Origin: Mesostigma viride
Taxonomy: Eukaryota > Streptophyta > Mesostigmatophyceae > Mesostigmatales > Mesostigmataceae
Reading direction: 5' to 3'
Length of the DNA stretch: 64,000 nucleotides
Assembly (NCBI GenBank): GCA_009746045.1
Contig: RPFO01000181.1
Span: 36,414-100,413 of the forward strand
The notes under the pieces were generated by a model. That model saw only the letters and a list, made by a program, of their open reading frames with translations. It made no database searches and was not told the DNA's origin. The position numbers were made by a program, and so were the translations under genes. Shown in pieces: positions 34,370-46,658 of this stretch (positions within the stretch are counted from its first letter, which is position 1; each line of letters starts with the position of its first letter).

Positions 34370-37300
34370 CCCCTCTAGGTATTTATGCATGCCAGCACCC
34401 CCCCTAGGTATTTATGCATGCCAGCACCCCCCTAGGTATTTATGCATGCCAGCACCCCCCTAGGTATTTATGCATGCCAGCACCCCCCTAGGTATTTATG
34501 CATGCCAGCACCCCCCCGACGTATTTATGCTTGCCAGCACCCCCCTCGGTATTTATGCATGCCAGCCCCCCTTCTAGGTATTTATGCATGCCAGCACCCC
34601 AGCCGACGTATTTATGCATGCCAGCACCCCCCCTAGGTATTTATTCATGCCAGCATCCCCCCTCGGTATTTATGCATGCCAGCCCCCCCCTCGGTATTTA
34701 TGCATGCCAGCACCCCCCCTAGGTATTTATGCATGCCAGCACCCCCCACATGTATTTATGCATGCCAGCACCCCCCCTAGGTATTTATGCATGCCAGCAC
34801 CCCCCCTCGGTATTTATGCATGCCAGCACCCCCCTAGGTATTTATGCATGCCAGCACCCCCCCTAGGTATTTATGCATGCCAGCACCCCCCTAGGTATTT
34901 ATGCATGCCAGCACCCCCCCTAGGTATTTATGCATGCCAGCACCCCCCTAGGTATTTATGCATGCCAGCACCCCCCCTAGGTATTTATGCTTGCCAGCAC
35001 CCCCCCTAGGTATTTATGCATGCCAGCCCCCCCCTAGGTATTTATGCATGCCAGCACCCCCCTAGGTATTTATGCATGCCAGCACCCCCCCTAGGTATTT
35101 ATGCATGCCAGCACCCCCCCTAGGTATTTATGCATGCCAGCACCCCCCCTAGGTATTTATGCATGCCAGCACCCCCCCTAGGTATTTATGCATGCCAGCA
35201 CCCCCCCTAGGTATTTATGCATGCCAGCACCCCCCTAGGTATTTATGCATGCCAGCCCCCCCCTAGGTATTTATGCATGCCAGCACCCCCCCTAGGTATT
35301 TATGCATGCCAGCACCCCCCCATGTATTTATGCATGCCAGCCCCCCCCCTAGGTATTTATGCATGCCAGCACCCCCCTAGGTATTTATGCATGCCAGCAC
35401 CCCCCTAGGTATTTATGCATGCCAGCACCCCCCCTAGGTATTTATGCATGCCAGCACCCCCCCTAGGTATTTATGCATGCCAGCACCCCCCCTAGGTATT
35501 TATGCATGCCAGCACCCCCCTAGGTATTTATGCATGCCAGCACCCCCCTAGGTATTTATGCATGCCAGCACCCCCCCTAGGTATTTATGCATGCCAGCAC
35601 CCCCCCTAGGTATTTATGCATGCCAGCACCCCCCCTAGGTATTTATGCATGCCAGCACCCCCCCTAGGTATTTATGCATGCCAGCACCCCCCCTAGGTAT
35701 TTATGCATGCCAGCACCCCCCCTAGGTATTTATGCATGCCAGCACCCCCCCTAGGTATTTATGCATGCCAGCACCCCCCTAGGTATTTATGCATGCCAGC
35801 CCCCCCCTAGGTATTTATGCATGCCAGCACCCCCCCTAGGTATTTATGCATGCCAGCACCCCCCTAGGTATTTATGCATGCCAGCACCCCCCTAGGTATT
35901 TATGCATGCCAGCACCCCCCCTAGGTATTTATGCATGCCAGCACCCCCCCTAGGTATTTATGCATGCCAGCACCCCCCCTAGGTATTTATGCATGCCAGC
36001 ACCCCCCCTAGGTATTTATGCATGCCAGCACCCCCCCTAGGTATTTATGCATGCCAGCACCCCCCCTAGGTATTTATGCATGCCAGCACCCCCCCTAGGT
36101 ATTTATGCATGCCAGCACCCCCCCTAGGTATTTATGCATGCCAGCACCCCCCCTAGGTATTTATGCATGCCAGCACCCCCCCTAGGTATTTATGCATGCC
36201 AGCACCCCCCCTAGGTATTTATGCATGCCAGCACCCCCCCTAGGTATTTATGCATGCCAGCACCCCCCCTAGGTATTTATGCATGCCAGCACCCCCCCTA
36301 GGTATTTATGCATGCCAGCACCCCCCCTAGGTATTTATGCATGCCAGCACCCCCCCTAGGTATTTATGCATGCCAGCACCCCCCTAGGTATTTATGCATG
36401 CCAGCACCCCCCCTAGGTATTTATGCATGCCAGCACCCCCCCTAGGTATTTATGCATGCCAGCACCCCCCTAGGTATTTATGCATGCCAGCACCCCCCTA
36501 GGTATTTATGCATGCCAGCACCCCCCCTAGGTATTTATGCATGCCAGCACCCCCCTAGGTATTTATGCATGCCAGCACCCCCCCTAGGTATTTATGCATG
36601 CCAGCACCCCCCCTAGGTATTTATGCATGCCAGCACCCCCCCTAGGTATTTATGCATGCCAGCACCCCCCTAGGTATTTATGCATGCCAGCACCCCCCTA
36701 GGTATTTATGCATGCCAGCACCCCCCCTAGGTATTTATGCATGCCAGCACCCCCCCTAGGTATTTATGCATGCCAGCACCCCCCCTAGGTATTTATGCAT
36801 GCCAGCACCCCCCCTAGGTATTTATGCATGCCAGCACCCCCCTAGGTATTTATGCATGCCAGCACCCCCCAGGTATTTATGCATGCCAGCACCCCCCCTA
36901 GGTATTTATGCATGCCAGCACCCCCCCTAGGTATTTATGCATGCCAGCACCCCCCTAGGTATTTATGCATGCCAGCACCCCCCCTAGGTATTTATGCATG
37001 CCAGCACCCCCCCTAGGTATTTATGCATGCCAGCACCCCCCCTAGGTATTTATGCATGCCAGCACCCCCCCTAGGTATTTATGCATGCCAGCACCCCCCC
37101 TAGGTATTTATGCATGCCAGCACCCCCCCTAGGTATTTATGCATGCCAGCACCCCCCCTAGGTATTTATGCATGCCAGCACCCCCCCTAGGTATTTATGC
37201 ATGCCAGCACCCCCCCTAGGTATTTATGCATGCCAGCACCCCCCCTAGGTATTTATGCATGCCAGCACCCCCCCTAGGTATTTATGCATGCCAGCACCCC

Positions 37301-40227
37301 CCCTAGGTATTTATGCATGCCAGCACCCCCCCTAGGTATTTATGCATGCCAGCACCCCCCCTAGGTATTTATGCATGCCAGCACCCCCCCTAGGTATTTA
37401 TGCATGCCAGCACCCCCCCTAGGTATTTATGCATGCCAGCACCCCCCCTAGGTATTTATGCATGCCAGCACCCCCCCTAGGTATTTATGCATGCCAGCAC
37501 CCCCCCTAGGTATTTATGCATGCCAGCACCCCCCCTAGGTATTTATGCATGCCAGCACCCCCCCTAGGTATTTATGCATGCCAGCACCCCCCCTAGGTAT
37601 TTATGCATGCCAGCACCCCCCCTAGGTATTTATGCATGCCAGCACCCCCCCTAGGTATTTATGCATGCCAGCACCCCCCCTAGGTATTTATGCATGCCAG
37701 CACCCCCCCTAGGTATTTATGCATGCCAGCACCCCCCCTAGGTATTTATGCATGCCAGCACCCCCCCTAGGTATTTATGCATGCCAGCACCCCCCCTAGG
37801 TATTTATGCATGCCAGCACCCCCCCTAGGTATTTATGCATGCCAGCACCCCCCCTAGGTATTTATGCATGCCAGCACCCCCCCTAGGTATTTATGCATGC
37901 CAGCACCCCCCCTAGGTATTTATGCATGCCAGCACCCCCCCTAGGTATTTATGCATGCCAGCACCCCCCCTAGGTATTTATGCATGCCAGCACCCCCCCT
38001 AGGTATTTATGCATGCCAGCACCCCCCCTAGGTATTTATGCATGCCAGCACCCCCCCTAGGTATTTATGCATGCCAGCACCCCCCCTAGGTATTTATGCA
38101 TGCCAGCACCCCCCTAGGTATTTATGCATGCCAGCACCCCCCCTAGGTATTTATGCATGCCAGCACCCCCCCTAGGTATTTATGCATGCCAGCACCCCCC
38201 TAGGTATTTATGCATGCCAGCACCCCCCCTAGGTATTTATGCATGCCAGCACCCCCCCTAGGTATTTATGCATGCCAGCACCCCCCCTAGGTATTTATGC
38301 ATGCCAGCACCCCCCCTAGGTATTTATGCATGCCAGCACCCCCCTAGGTATTTATGCATGCCAGCACCCCCCCTAGGTATTTATGCATGCCAGCACCCCC
38401 CCTAGGTATTTATGCATGCCAGCACCCCCCCTAGGTATTTATGCATGCCAGCACCCCCCCTAGGTATTTATGCATGCCAGCACCCCCCCTAGGTATTTAT
38501 GCATGCCAGCACCCCCCCTAGGTATTTATGCATGCCAGCACCCCCCTAGGTATTTATGCATGCCAGCACCCCCCCTAGGTATTTATGCATGCCAGCACCC
38601 CCCCTAGGTATTTATGCATGCCAGCACCCCCCTAGGTATTTATGCATGCCAGCACCCCCCTAGGTATTTATGCATGCCAGCACCCCCCCTAGGTATTTAT
38701 GCATGCCAGCACCCCCCCTAGGTATTTATGCATGCCAGCACCCCCCCTAGGTATTTATGCATGCCAGCACCCCCCCTAGGTATTTATGCATGCCAGCACC
38801 CCCCCTAGGTATTTATGCATGCCAGCACCCCCCCTAGGTATTTATGCATGCCAGCACCCCCCCTAGGTATTTATGCATGCCAGCACCCCCCCTAGGTATT
38901 TATGCATGCCAGCACCCCCCTAGGTATTTATGCATGCCAGCACCCCCCCTAGGTATTTATGCATGCCAGCACCCCCCCTAGGTATTTATGCATGCCAGCA
39001 CCCCCCCTAGGTATTTATGCATGCCAGCACCCCCCTAGGTATTTATGCATGCCAGCACCCCCCCTAGGTATTTATGCATGCCAGCACCCCCCCTAGGTAT
39101 TTATGCATGCCAGCACCCCCCCTAGGTATTTATGCATGCCAGCACCCCCCCTAGGTATTTATGCATGCCAGCACCCCCCCTAGGTATTTATGCATGCCAG
39201 CACCCCCCCTAGGTATTTATGCATGCCAGCACCCCCCCTAGGTATTTATGCATGCCAGCACCCCCCCTAGGTATTTATGCATGCCAGCACCCCCCTAGGT
39301 ATTTATGCATGCCAGCACCCCCCCTAGGTATTTATGCATGCCAGCACCCCCCCTAGGTATTTATGCATGCCAGCACCCCCCTAGGTATTTATGCATGCCA
39401 GCACCCCCCCTAGGTATTTATGCATGCCAGCACCCCCCCTAGGTATTTATGCATGCCAGCACCCCCCCTAGGTATTTATGCATGCCAGCACCCCCCTAGG
39501 TATTTATGCATGCCAGCACCCCCCCTAGGTATTTATGCATGCCAGCACCCCCCTAGGTATTTATGCATGCCAGCACCCCCCCTAGGTATTTATGCATGCC
39601 AGCACCCCCCTAGGTATTTATGCATGCCAGCACCCCCCCTAGGTATTTATGCATGCCAGCACCCCCCCTAGGTATTTATGCATGCCAGCACCCCCCTAGG
39701 TATTTATGCATGCCAGCACCCCCCCTAGGTATTTATGCATGCCAGCACCCCCCCTAGGTATTTATGCATGCCAGCACCCCCCCTAGGTATTTATGCATGC
39801 CAGCACCCCCCTAGGTATTTATGCATGCCAGCACCCCCCCTAGGTATTTATGCATGCCAGCACCCCCCCTAGGTATTTATGCATGCCAGCACCCCCCCTA
39901 GGTATTTATGCATGCCAGCACCCCCCCTAGGTATTTATGCATGCCAGCACCCCCCCTAGGTATTTATGCATGCCAGCACCCCCCCTAGGTATTTATGCAT
40001 GCCAGCACCCCCCCTAGGTATTTATGCATGCCAGCACCCCCCTAGGTATTTATGCATGCCAGCACCCCCCCTAGGTATTTATGCATGCCAGCACCCCCCC
40101 TAGGTATTTATGCATGCCAGCATCCCCCCTAGGTATTTATGCATGCCAGCACCCCACCCGACGTATTTATGCTTGGCAGCACCCCCCCTAGGTATTTATG
40201 CATGCCAGCACCCCCCCTAGGTATTTA
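34370..40227. repeat. 29-bp minisatellite, about 200 units
   Basis: Units read TAGGTATTTATGCATGCCAG followed by CAC6-7. Length is 29 bp with seven C and 28 bp with six C, and the C-run is the main variable. The left edge (34,370-34,900) has more variants (TCGGTATT, CCGACGTATT, ACATGTATT), while the interior is very uniform, as expected when expansion is recent and central. Each unit contains CCTAGG and ATGCAT palindromes. The opposite strand presents a G6-G7 run every unit. No gene is present. Confidence 0.97.
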
Positions 40228-40503
40228 TCCTTCCCTCCTTCCCTCCTTCCCTCCTTCCCTCCTTCCCTCCTTCCCTCCTTCCCTCCTTCCCTCCTTCCCT
40301 CCTCCTTTCCCTACTCCTTCCCTCCTTCCCTCCTTCCCTCCTTCCTCCTTCCCTTCTTCCCTCCTTCCCTCCTTCCCTCCTTCCCTCCCTCCCTCCCTCC
40401 CTCCCTCCTCCCTCCCTCCTCCCTACTTCCCTCCTTCCCTCCTTCCCTACCTCCCTCCTTCCCTCCTCCCTCCCTCCCTCCCTCCCTCCCTCCCTCCCTC
40501 CCA
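40228..40503. repeat. CCTT/CCCT polypyrimidine tract
   Basis: About 275 bp of TTCCCTCC-type repeats directly abutting the 29-bp array, with CCCT tetranucleotides dominating at the right end. It could form triplex DNA. It has no coding value. Confidence 0.95.
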
Positions 40504-40585
40504 CCTGCTGGGCAACTTGGATTTAATTCTGTCACCCGGCACAATTTTCTCACACGCATGTAGTGGTATTCTTATTAATCTCATG

Positions 40586-40974
40586 CCAACGGCCGTTGGA
40601 CCTGAAAAACTAAATGTGGAAAATATGTAATCCTTGTAATTCTGATTGCAACGTTTTTGCGCATTCCTTGCAGATTCCACGTCGCCACACAAGATTCGCG
40701 TCTGTCAACCACCTGCAAGGTACTTGTTTTATTATTATGCGTTTTTTGGGCAGTCGCTCCCTCTTCTGATTTTCTTGATGCCAACGGCCGTTGGACTTGC
40801 AAAATCAGTTTCCATCATTGCTGTTGTGATTTACGTGATGCCAACGGCCGTTGGACCTCCAAAAAAAGTTCTTGCCAATTTTTTTTGCGTTATTGATTAT
40901 ACGCCAGTTTTATCAGCCGTTGCATTACGACGTTTTTATCTTAACTTCATTGCTGTAATGCCAACGGCCGTTGG
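40586..40974. repeat. Four dispersed palindromes upstream of the small-gene block
   Basis: CCAACGGCCGTTGG at 40,586, 40,781, 40,841 and 40,961, each preceded by TGATG or a similar ATG and followed by GGAC(C/T)T..AAAA-like bases (the last by GGCGTTGTAAAA). No ORF of substance spans this region. Confidence 0.9.
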
Positions 40975-41082
40975 CGTTGTAAAATAAAATTGTACTCCGG
41001 CTGATGAATTAATCCGCCCCTGAAGGTACTAGGTTTACTTACATTGGTTGTGCCAGTTGTGCTTCACGTGCAGTTTTTTTCA

Positions 41083-41334
41083 ATGGAGAAAGACAAGGAC
41101 GTTTCGGTGTCGAACCAGGAGAGAGAGGCAGTTGAACGGGGGGCCAAAAAACTGCCAGCCGAAGTTGTTAGAGCGATTGAGAAATTTTGGGATTCAATTC
41201 CAGCCATGGTTGTGATGAAAAAAGATGATGTACAAGCTGAAGTGGACGAAATGCCGGCCTTAATTTCCGACGATGAAGGGGATGGTGTCAACTTTATTCA
41301 ACCGGGAAACAAACGTAAACTGAAACGCAAATAG
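41083..41334 (+). CDS. Small charged protein, unknown
   Basis: An 83-residue ORF from ATG 41,083 to TAG at 41,332-41,334. It starts MEKDKDVSVSNQEREAVERG, has a central helix-like segment (VVRAIEKFWDSIPAMVVM), an acidic patch (LISDDEGDG) and a very basic end (KRKLKRK) that could act as a nuclear signal. The frame is open upstream, and a CAG at 41,069-41,071 could be a splice acceptor, so it may be a last exon. I do not recognise a family. The spacing to the next gene is 180 bp. Confidence 0.45.
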   Translation: MEKDKDVSVSNQEREAVERGAKKLPAEVVRAIEKFWDSIPAMVVMKKDDVQAEVDEMPALISDDEGDGVNFIQPGNKRKLKRK

Positions 41335-41514
41335 TGCGACCTAAGATGTTTTTAAATGTATATGCCAATTTAATGAAATCATTTTCTGAGGTTGTGAAGG
41401 ACCTGACTGTTTTAAAAATGAATGATTACAATAAATTAGGCAAACACACTAATGGGAAAACGCGTTTTTTTGGCCGCGATGTAAATCTTTTTGTTCGTTT
41501 TTTCCCTGAAAAAG

Positions 41515-42291
41515 ATGGCCGAGATCGCGAATGAGTCCGAGATCGTGAATGAAGTCTACGGAAGCGTCCTTCAAAACGTTTACAAACAAGTTCGCTTTCT
41601 GTCGCGTGTCATATTCGAGGAAGTTCGTGTCGCGCAGGAGAAGACAGGCCGCCACTTGGCCGTTTTATTGGCGTTTGATTCGTTCAGCCAAATGGAGAGG
41701 GTTATGTACGCCCAGCTAGCTGATATGAACTTCTGTATTCAAGAGGGTTTTTTCGTACCACAGATGGATCTAAGAGCGCCAATAGACCCAACGAGGGAGT
41801 TCCGCCTTTTGGTGTCGTTCATTACAAAGGGGCCAAAGATAGAGTTGGGGGAAGAGGAAGGGGCTCAGCTTGGGTGCACCTACGGGCGCGCATTTTACCC
41901 GAATGTTACGTCTTCCCTGCGCGTGAGGGCTGATGCGTGTGTAGGGGCAGAAGTACCCCTCAACATGAACTTTTTCTTGCTCTCTGACCCGATCGTGAGG
42001 GATGGGGCTCCCATGCGTGGTATGCGAAATTGCTCCAAGGAGGGGTGTGGGTGCGACACAGGCCCTCAGAAGTGGTGTAGAGGATGTAGGGATGCCAGAT
42101 ATTGCAGTGAGGAGTGCCAGCGTGCTGACTGGAGTAGGCATAAGGATAGATGCGAACGTCTGAGGCAAGCAAGGGAGGGGCTGGCAGGGGTGATAAGGGG
42201 GGTAAACAGGACGACCATACTGGATGGAACCGAGGTCGACTTCTCTGAGGTTGACTTCTCCTTCACCTTCTACTACGGTTCTTCCTCATAG
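41515..42291 (+). CDS. MYND zinc-finger protein, paralogue 1
   Basis: 258 residues. I choose ATG 41,515 because it gives MAEIANES, matching the MAE start of the paralogue at 46,659. Residues 1-150 form a domain with KTGRHLAVLLAFDSF, LADMNF and REFRLLVSF that recurs in the paralogue and that I cannot name. Residues about 163-205 form a MYND finger: C-x4-C-x9-C-x2-C, then YCSEECQRADWSRHKDRC. MYND fingers are protein-protein interaction modules, common in regulators and SMYD-type proteins; no SET domain is present. It is followed by a 30-base acidic/aromatic C-terminus. The gene is intact and lies 404 bp before the F-box-like gene on the same strand. Confidence 0.8.
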   Translation: MAEIANESEIVNEVYGSVLQNVYKQVRFLSRVIFEEVRVAQEKTGRHLAVLLAFDSFSQMERVMYAQLADMNFCIQEGFFVPQMDLRAPIDPTREFRLLVSFITKGPKIELGEEEGAQLGCTYGRAFYPNVTSSLRVRADACVGAEVPLNMNFFLLSDPIVRDGAPMRGMRNCSKEGCGCDTGPQKWCRGCRDARYCSEECQRADWSRHKDRCERLRQAREGLAGVIRGVNRTTILDGTEVDFSEVDFSFTFYYGSSS

Positions 42292-42374
42292 AAAAACTGG
42301 AAATGTAGAGTAATAATTTGCTTTTGAGGCTGGAAAACTGGACGCATTTTGGGTTTGAAATTTGTGTATGTAGT

Positions 42375-42510
42375 CCTGATTTGTGTTGTAAAATGGTGTA
42401 ATGGTGAATTCTCTTTTCACTTTGAAATTGGAATAAAATTGACCTGATTTGTGTTGTAAAATGGTGTAATAGTGAATTCTCCTTTCACTTTGAAATTGGA
42501 ATAAAATTGA
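42375..42510. repeat. 68-bp tandem duplication
   Basis: Two copies, starting CCTGATTTGTGTTGTAAAAT at 42,375 and 42,443, with few differences. They lie in the spacer between the MYND and F-box-like genes. Confidence 0.85.
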
Positions 42511-42694
42511 CTTTCGTTTTCTCTCATGCGACTGTAGTGGGTTAAACAACAATTAGTGACCCAACGGCCGTTAGGGATTGGAAACCTCGCCTAACGTTTG
42601 CATATTTTCTTTCCGACAAAACCTCATTTTTTTTAAGGATGGACGTCGATGTATGTTATGTGCAGAGGGGACAAGTTTGACGTCGGGGCCGATA

Positions 42695-43600
42695 ATGGAA
42701 GGGGATATCTCACTGCCGTGGGAAATTTGGACCGAAGTCGCAGCTTTTATGGAGGCGCCCGACGTAGCCCGCTTTGAAGCAGTTTGTAGAGGGGCTAGGG
42801 AAGCGGTGTCGGGGAGGTATGAACCCCAATTCAGCTTTAAGTTAATTTCTGGGTTCGTGGACGCATTCGGGGATGGTCCTCGTACATTGATAACTGAGTC
42901 TCTTTTCCGAGAATTGTATGGCGGGCAAGTAAAGTGTGCAAGCGCTGATATCACCCCCTACACACTCGTCACAAGGGGAATGTATTTTAAGGTATATTGT
43001 GAAGAAGTTGAGGAGGTGTTAGGACGCCAGCCAGCACCAGAGGGACATGCACGAGCAAGGACGATGGGAGGGTTGTTCAGGTCCGAGCGTGCTGAGAGGA
43101 GACGTGTGTTGGAGAGGAATTGGAGGGGGTGGACAGCTCGCTTACGCCAATTGGGAAAGGAAATGGATGACTTGTACGATAATTATGAACTATGGGGGTT
43201 AAGGAGCATTTTCTGGTTCTGCGATACTCCTTATGACCCGGATGAGGACATTTTTTTTCCTCCGGGGAGGAGAGCGCGTAGGGAGGCAGAATGGGTGAAG
43301 CTTTTGGAGGGGCTGCCTCTGGAGGGGGGAGGAATGGCATGTGCAGTTCTGATCATGGGATTTGATGAGAACGCAGACATGAAGGCCTTATTAGAGAGGA
43401 GGTGTAGGGAGGAGGATATGGCAAGCGTTTTGGTGGAGTTAGCTATGCAGGTCCTCAGCGGAACAATCTTCACACCGGATTATCTCAAGTTTTTTGGGGG
43501 GAAGAAGGCACGCTTGCTGTATTTGGCCGAGAGTAGTATGTACAAGTGGAAAGGGGACATGATGTTGTGTTTGGATGAGGATTCTGAAGAGGTTGAATGA
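42695..43600 (+). CDS. F-box-like protein
   Basis: 301 residues from ATG 42,695 (MEGDISLPWEIWTEVAAFME). The N-terminal 45 residues fit an F-box: LPWEIW, then ARFEAVCRGAREAV. This motif usually links a substrate receptor to SKP1 in SCF ubiquitin ligases. The rest has no repeats (no LRR, Kelch or WD) that I can see. It has a charged middle (ERAERRRVLERNWRGW) and ends LDEDSEEVE. An in-frame ATG at about 42,653 would add 14 residues. A palindrome variant (CCAACGGCCGTTAG) lies at 42,561. The start is not certain, as CAG at 42,662-42,664 could be a splice acceptor. Confidence 0.6.
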   Translation: MEGDISLPWEIWTEVAAFMEAPDVARFEAVCRGAREAVSGRYEPQFSFKLISGFVDAFGDGPRTLITESLFRELYGGQVKCASADITPYTLVTRGMYFKVYCEEVEEVLGRQPAPEGHARARTMGGLFRSERAERRRVLERNWRGWTARLRQLGKEMDDLYDNYELWGLRSIFWFCDTPYDPDEDIFFPPGRRARREAEWVKLLEGLPLEGGGMACAVLIMGFDENADMKALLERRCREEDMASVLVELAMQVLSGTIFTPDYLKFFGGKKARLLYLAESSMYKWKGDMMLCLDEDSEEVE

Positions 43601-44395
43601 TGAAACATAAATTTCATTAATAAATTTTGAATTCTAATATTGAATGAAATTCGCCAATTTTTGCTGATGTGTAAAGCTGATGGCTAAAGCTGGATTTGAT
43701 GATTTAATTATCTCTAATTCTGTCAACTGTCACATTTATATAAATTTGACATGAATTCGGCATTTTTTGGATTCCAACGGCCGTTGGACCTCAAAAAACA
43801 TTTCTAGTGTGGTTAAAAAGTTGTGGGTATTGGTTAAATGGAGTGACCAATGGTTGTGATTTATTTGATGCCAACGGCCGTTGGACCTTGACAAACATTG
43901 CTAGTGTAGCGCAACAGTGGTGGATAATTTGTTTAATGGAGGGGCCGTCGCATCTGCTTGTTATTTTTTTAGGCTGAACAGTCACTGAAAATGTCGACAT
44001 TATTGCTCCACACCAGGTAGGCCAGCCATCATGTTCCGCACACAAATCTGGCTCGACTCCGATCCCTGGCAGTGCTCTTCGCTTCGAACAGGTCCGGAAC
44101 GAGTTTCTTGTGGGGTTGGAGCAATAAATAGTATTTTACCGGGAAGAGGCGTAATGCCAACGGGCGTTGGACCTGAACAATTGTGTGGTTAAATCAAGTG
44201 ACAGAATATGAATGTGATTTATTTTACATTTAAAAACATATGTTATTTGGGAGGACAAGAAAGTTGGTTTTTGAGGTGTGTGTATCTTACGGTCGTTGAT
44301 GGAGGAAACCTCTAACAATCCTGATGCTCTCGTGATCGTGTTTTGTTTATGTGATATCTGTCAAGGCATCAAGAAGGAGAGGAGTCGCCCGTTGC
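43601..44395. other. Spacer with three palindromes
   Basis: AT-rich, with CCAACGGCCGTTGG at 43,774 and 43,871 and the variant CCAACGGGCGTTGG at 44,157. No gene is supported. Confidence 0.7.
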
Positions 44396-46620
44396 TGAGA
44401 AGCTGAGGACAACTGTACTGGAAAGGTATGTGGACAAGGACAACTGTGGGTGTGGGGGGAATAGCTTGGTGGACACCATTTCTGACTGGTCCGTAAGGCC
44501 TCTACCCGAAGGGGGTTGTGAGCCAACGGCCGTTGGAATTGGAAAAACATTATCATGTGCTTTTTATTCGTTTCATTTGGTGGCAATAAGGCAGGATGTG
44601 TCTTTCATGCAGCTAGTGGTGGCTATTTACCATTTTTCTCCTAGAAAGGCCTCCAAAAAAACTAGCTGAGCTTAAAGATGGGCTTGACTGGTTCGTAAGG
44701 CATCCACCCTTCCCACAGGGGGGTTGTGAGCCAACGGCCGTTGGAATTGGAAAAACATTATCATGTGCATTTCATTCGTTTCATTGGGTGGCAGTTAGGC
44801 AGGATGTGTCTTTCATGCAGCTTTGTGTGGCTATTACCATTTTTCCAAGAAAGGCCTCCAAAAATCTAGCTGAGCATAAAGATGGGTTGACTGGTTCGTA
44901 AGGCATCCACCCTTCCCAGGGGGGTTGTGAGCCAACGGCCGTTGGACTTGAAAAACATTATCATGTGCATTTCATTCGTTTCATTGGTGGCAATAAGGCA
45001 GGATGTGTCTTTCATGCAGCTTAGTGGTGGCTATTACCATTTTTCTTCCAAGAAAGGCCTCCAAAAATCTAGCTGAGCATAAAGATGGGTTGACTGGTTC
45101 GTAAGGCATCCACCCTTCCCAGAGGGGGGTTGTGAGCCAACGGCCGTTGGACTTGAAAAACATTATCATGTGCATTTCATTCCTTTGAGTGGGTTGGCAA
45201 TCAGCCAGGATGTATCTTTCATTCAGCTTAGTGGTGGCTATTACCATTTTTCTTCCAAGAAAGGCCTCCAAAAATCTAGCTGAGCATAAAGATGGGCTTG
45301 ACTGGTTCGTAAGGCATCCACCCTTCCCAGTGGGGGGTTGTGAGCCAACGGCCGTTGGACTTGAAAAACATTATCATGTGCATTTCATTCCTTTGAGTGG
45401 GTTGGCAATCAGCCAGGATGTATCTTTCATTCAGCTTAGTGGTGGCTATTACCATTTTTCTTCCAAGAAAGGCCTCCAAAAATCTAGCTGAGCATAAAGA
45501 TGGGTTGAATGGTTCGTAAGGCATCCACCCTTCCCAGTGGGGGTTGTGAGCCAACGGCCGTTGGACTTGAAAAACATTATCATGTGCATTTCATTCCTTT
45601 GAGTGGGTTGGCAATCAGCCAGGATGTATCTTTCATTCAGCTTTGTGGTGGCTATTACCATTTTTCTTCCAAGAAAGGCCTCCAAAAATCTAGCTGAGCA
45701 TAAAGATGTGGTTGAATGGTTCGTAAGGCATCCACCCTTCCCACAGGGGGGTTGTGAGCAAACGGCCGTTGGAATTGGAAATACAATAAAATGTGCATTT
45801 CATTCGTTTCATTTGGTGGCAAGAATGCAGGATGTGTCTTTCATGCAGCTTAGTGATTGTTATTACCATGTGCCTTCAAAGAAAGGCCTCCAAAAATCTA
45901 GCTGAGCATAAAGATGTGGTTGAATGGTTCGTAAGGCATCCACCCTTCCCACACGGGGGTTGTGAGCCAACGGCCGTTGGACTTGAAAAAAATTACCATG
46001 TGCATTTCATTCGTTTAATTGGGTGGCAATAAGGCAGGATGTGTCTTTTATGCAGCTTAGTGGTGGCTATTTACCATTTTTCTCCTAGAAAGGCCTCCAA
46101 AAAATCTAGCTGAGCATAAAGATGGGGCTTGACTGGTTCGTAAGGCATCCACCCTTCCCACAGGGGGGTTGTGAGCCAACGGCCGTTGGAATTGGAAAAA
46201 CATTATCATGTGCATTTCATTCTTTTCATTTGGTGGCAGTAAGGCAGGATGTGTCTTTCATGCAGCTTAGTGATGGTTATTACCATGTGCCTTCCAAGAA
46301 AGGCCTCCAAAAATCTAGCTGAGCATAAAGATGTGGTTGGATGGTTCGTAAGGCATCCACCCTTCCCACAGGGGGGTTGTGAGCCAACGGCCGTTAGACT
46401 TGAAAAACATTACCATGTGCATTTCATTCGTTTCATTTGGTGGCAGTAAGGCAGGATGTGTCTTTTATGCAGCTTAGTGATGGTTATTACCATGTGCCTT
46501 CCAAGAAAGGCCTCCAAAAATCTAGCTGAGCATAAAGATGTGGTTGAATGGTTCGTAAGGCATCCACCCTTCCCACAGGGGGGTTGTGAGCCAACGGCCG
46601 TTAGACTTGAAAAACATTAC
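44396..46620 (+). repeat. 207-bp tandem array centred on the palindrome (11 units)
   Basis: Palindromes at 44,523, 44,731, 44,932, 45,137, 45,345, 45,551, 45,759 (AAACGGCCGTTGG), 45,967, 46,176, 46,384 and 46,591 (the last two TTAG), spacing 201-209 bp. Units share GTAAGGCATCCACCCTTCCC, a G-run, GTTGTGAG, the palindrome, AAACATTATCATGTGCATTT, GGATGT(G/A)TCTTTCAT and TCTAGCTGAGCATAAAGATG. The last unit is cut after AAAAACATTAC, 39 bp before the ATG of the second MYND gene. Short ORFs in both directions are repeat-derived. Confidence 0.95.
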
Positions 46621-46658
46621 TTACGTATTACGCACGTGCCAATTGGCGCAGGGGAGGG

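Noticed and set aside
34442-39671. Plus-strand ORFs with YLCMPAPPLGIYACQHPP repeats
   Set aside because: Translation of the 29-bp satellite. Frames are lost wherever the C-run changes length.
1-46620. CRISPR arrays suggested by regular repeats
   Set aside because: The units are contiguous tandem repeats without unique spacers, in a eukaryotic context with no cas genes.
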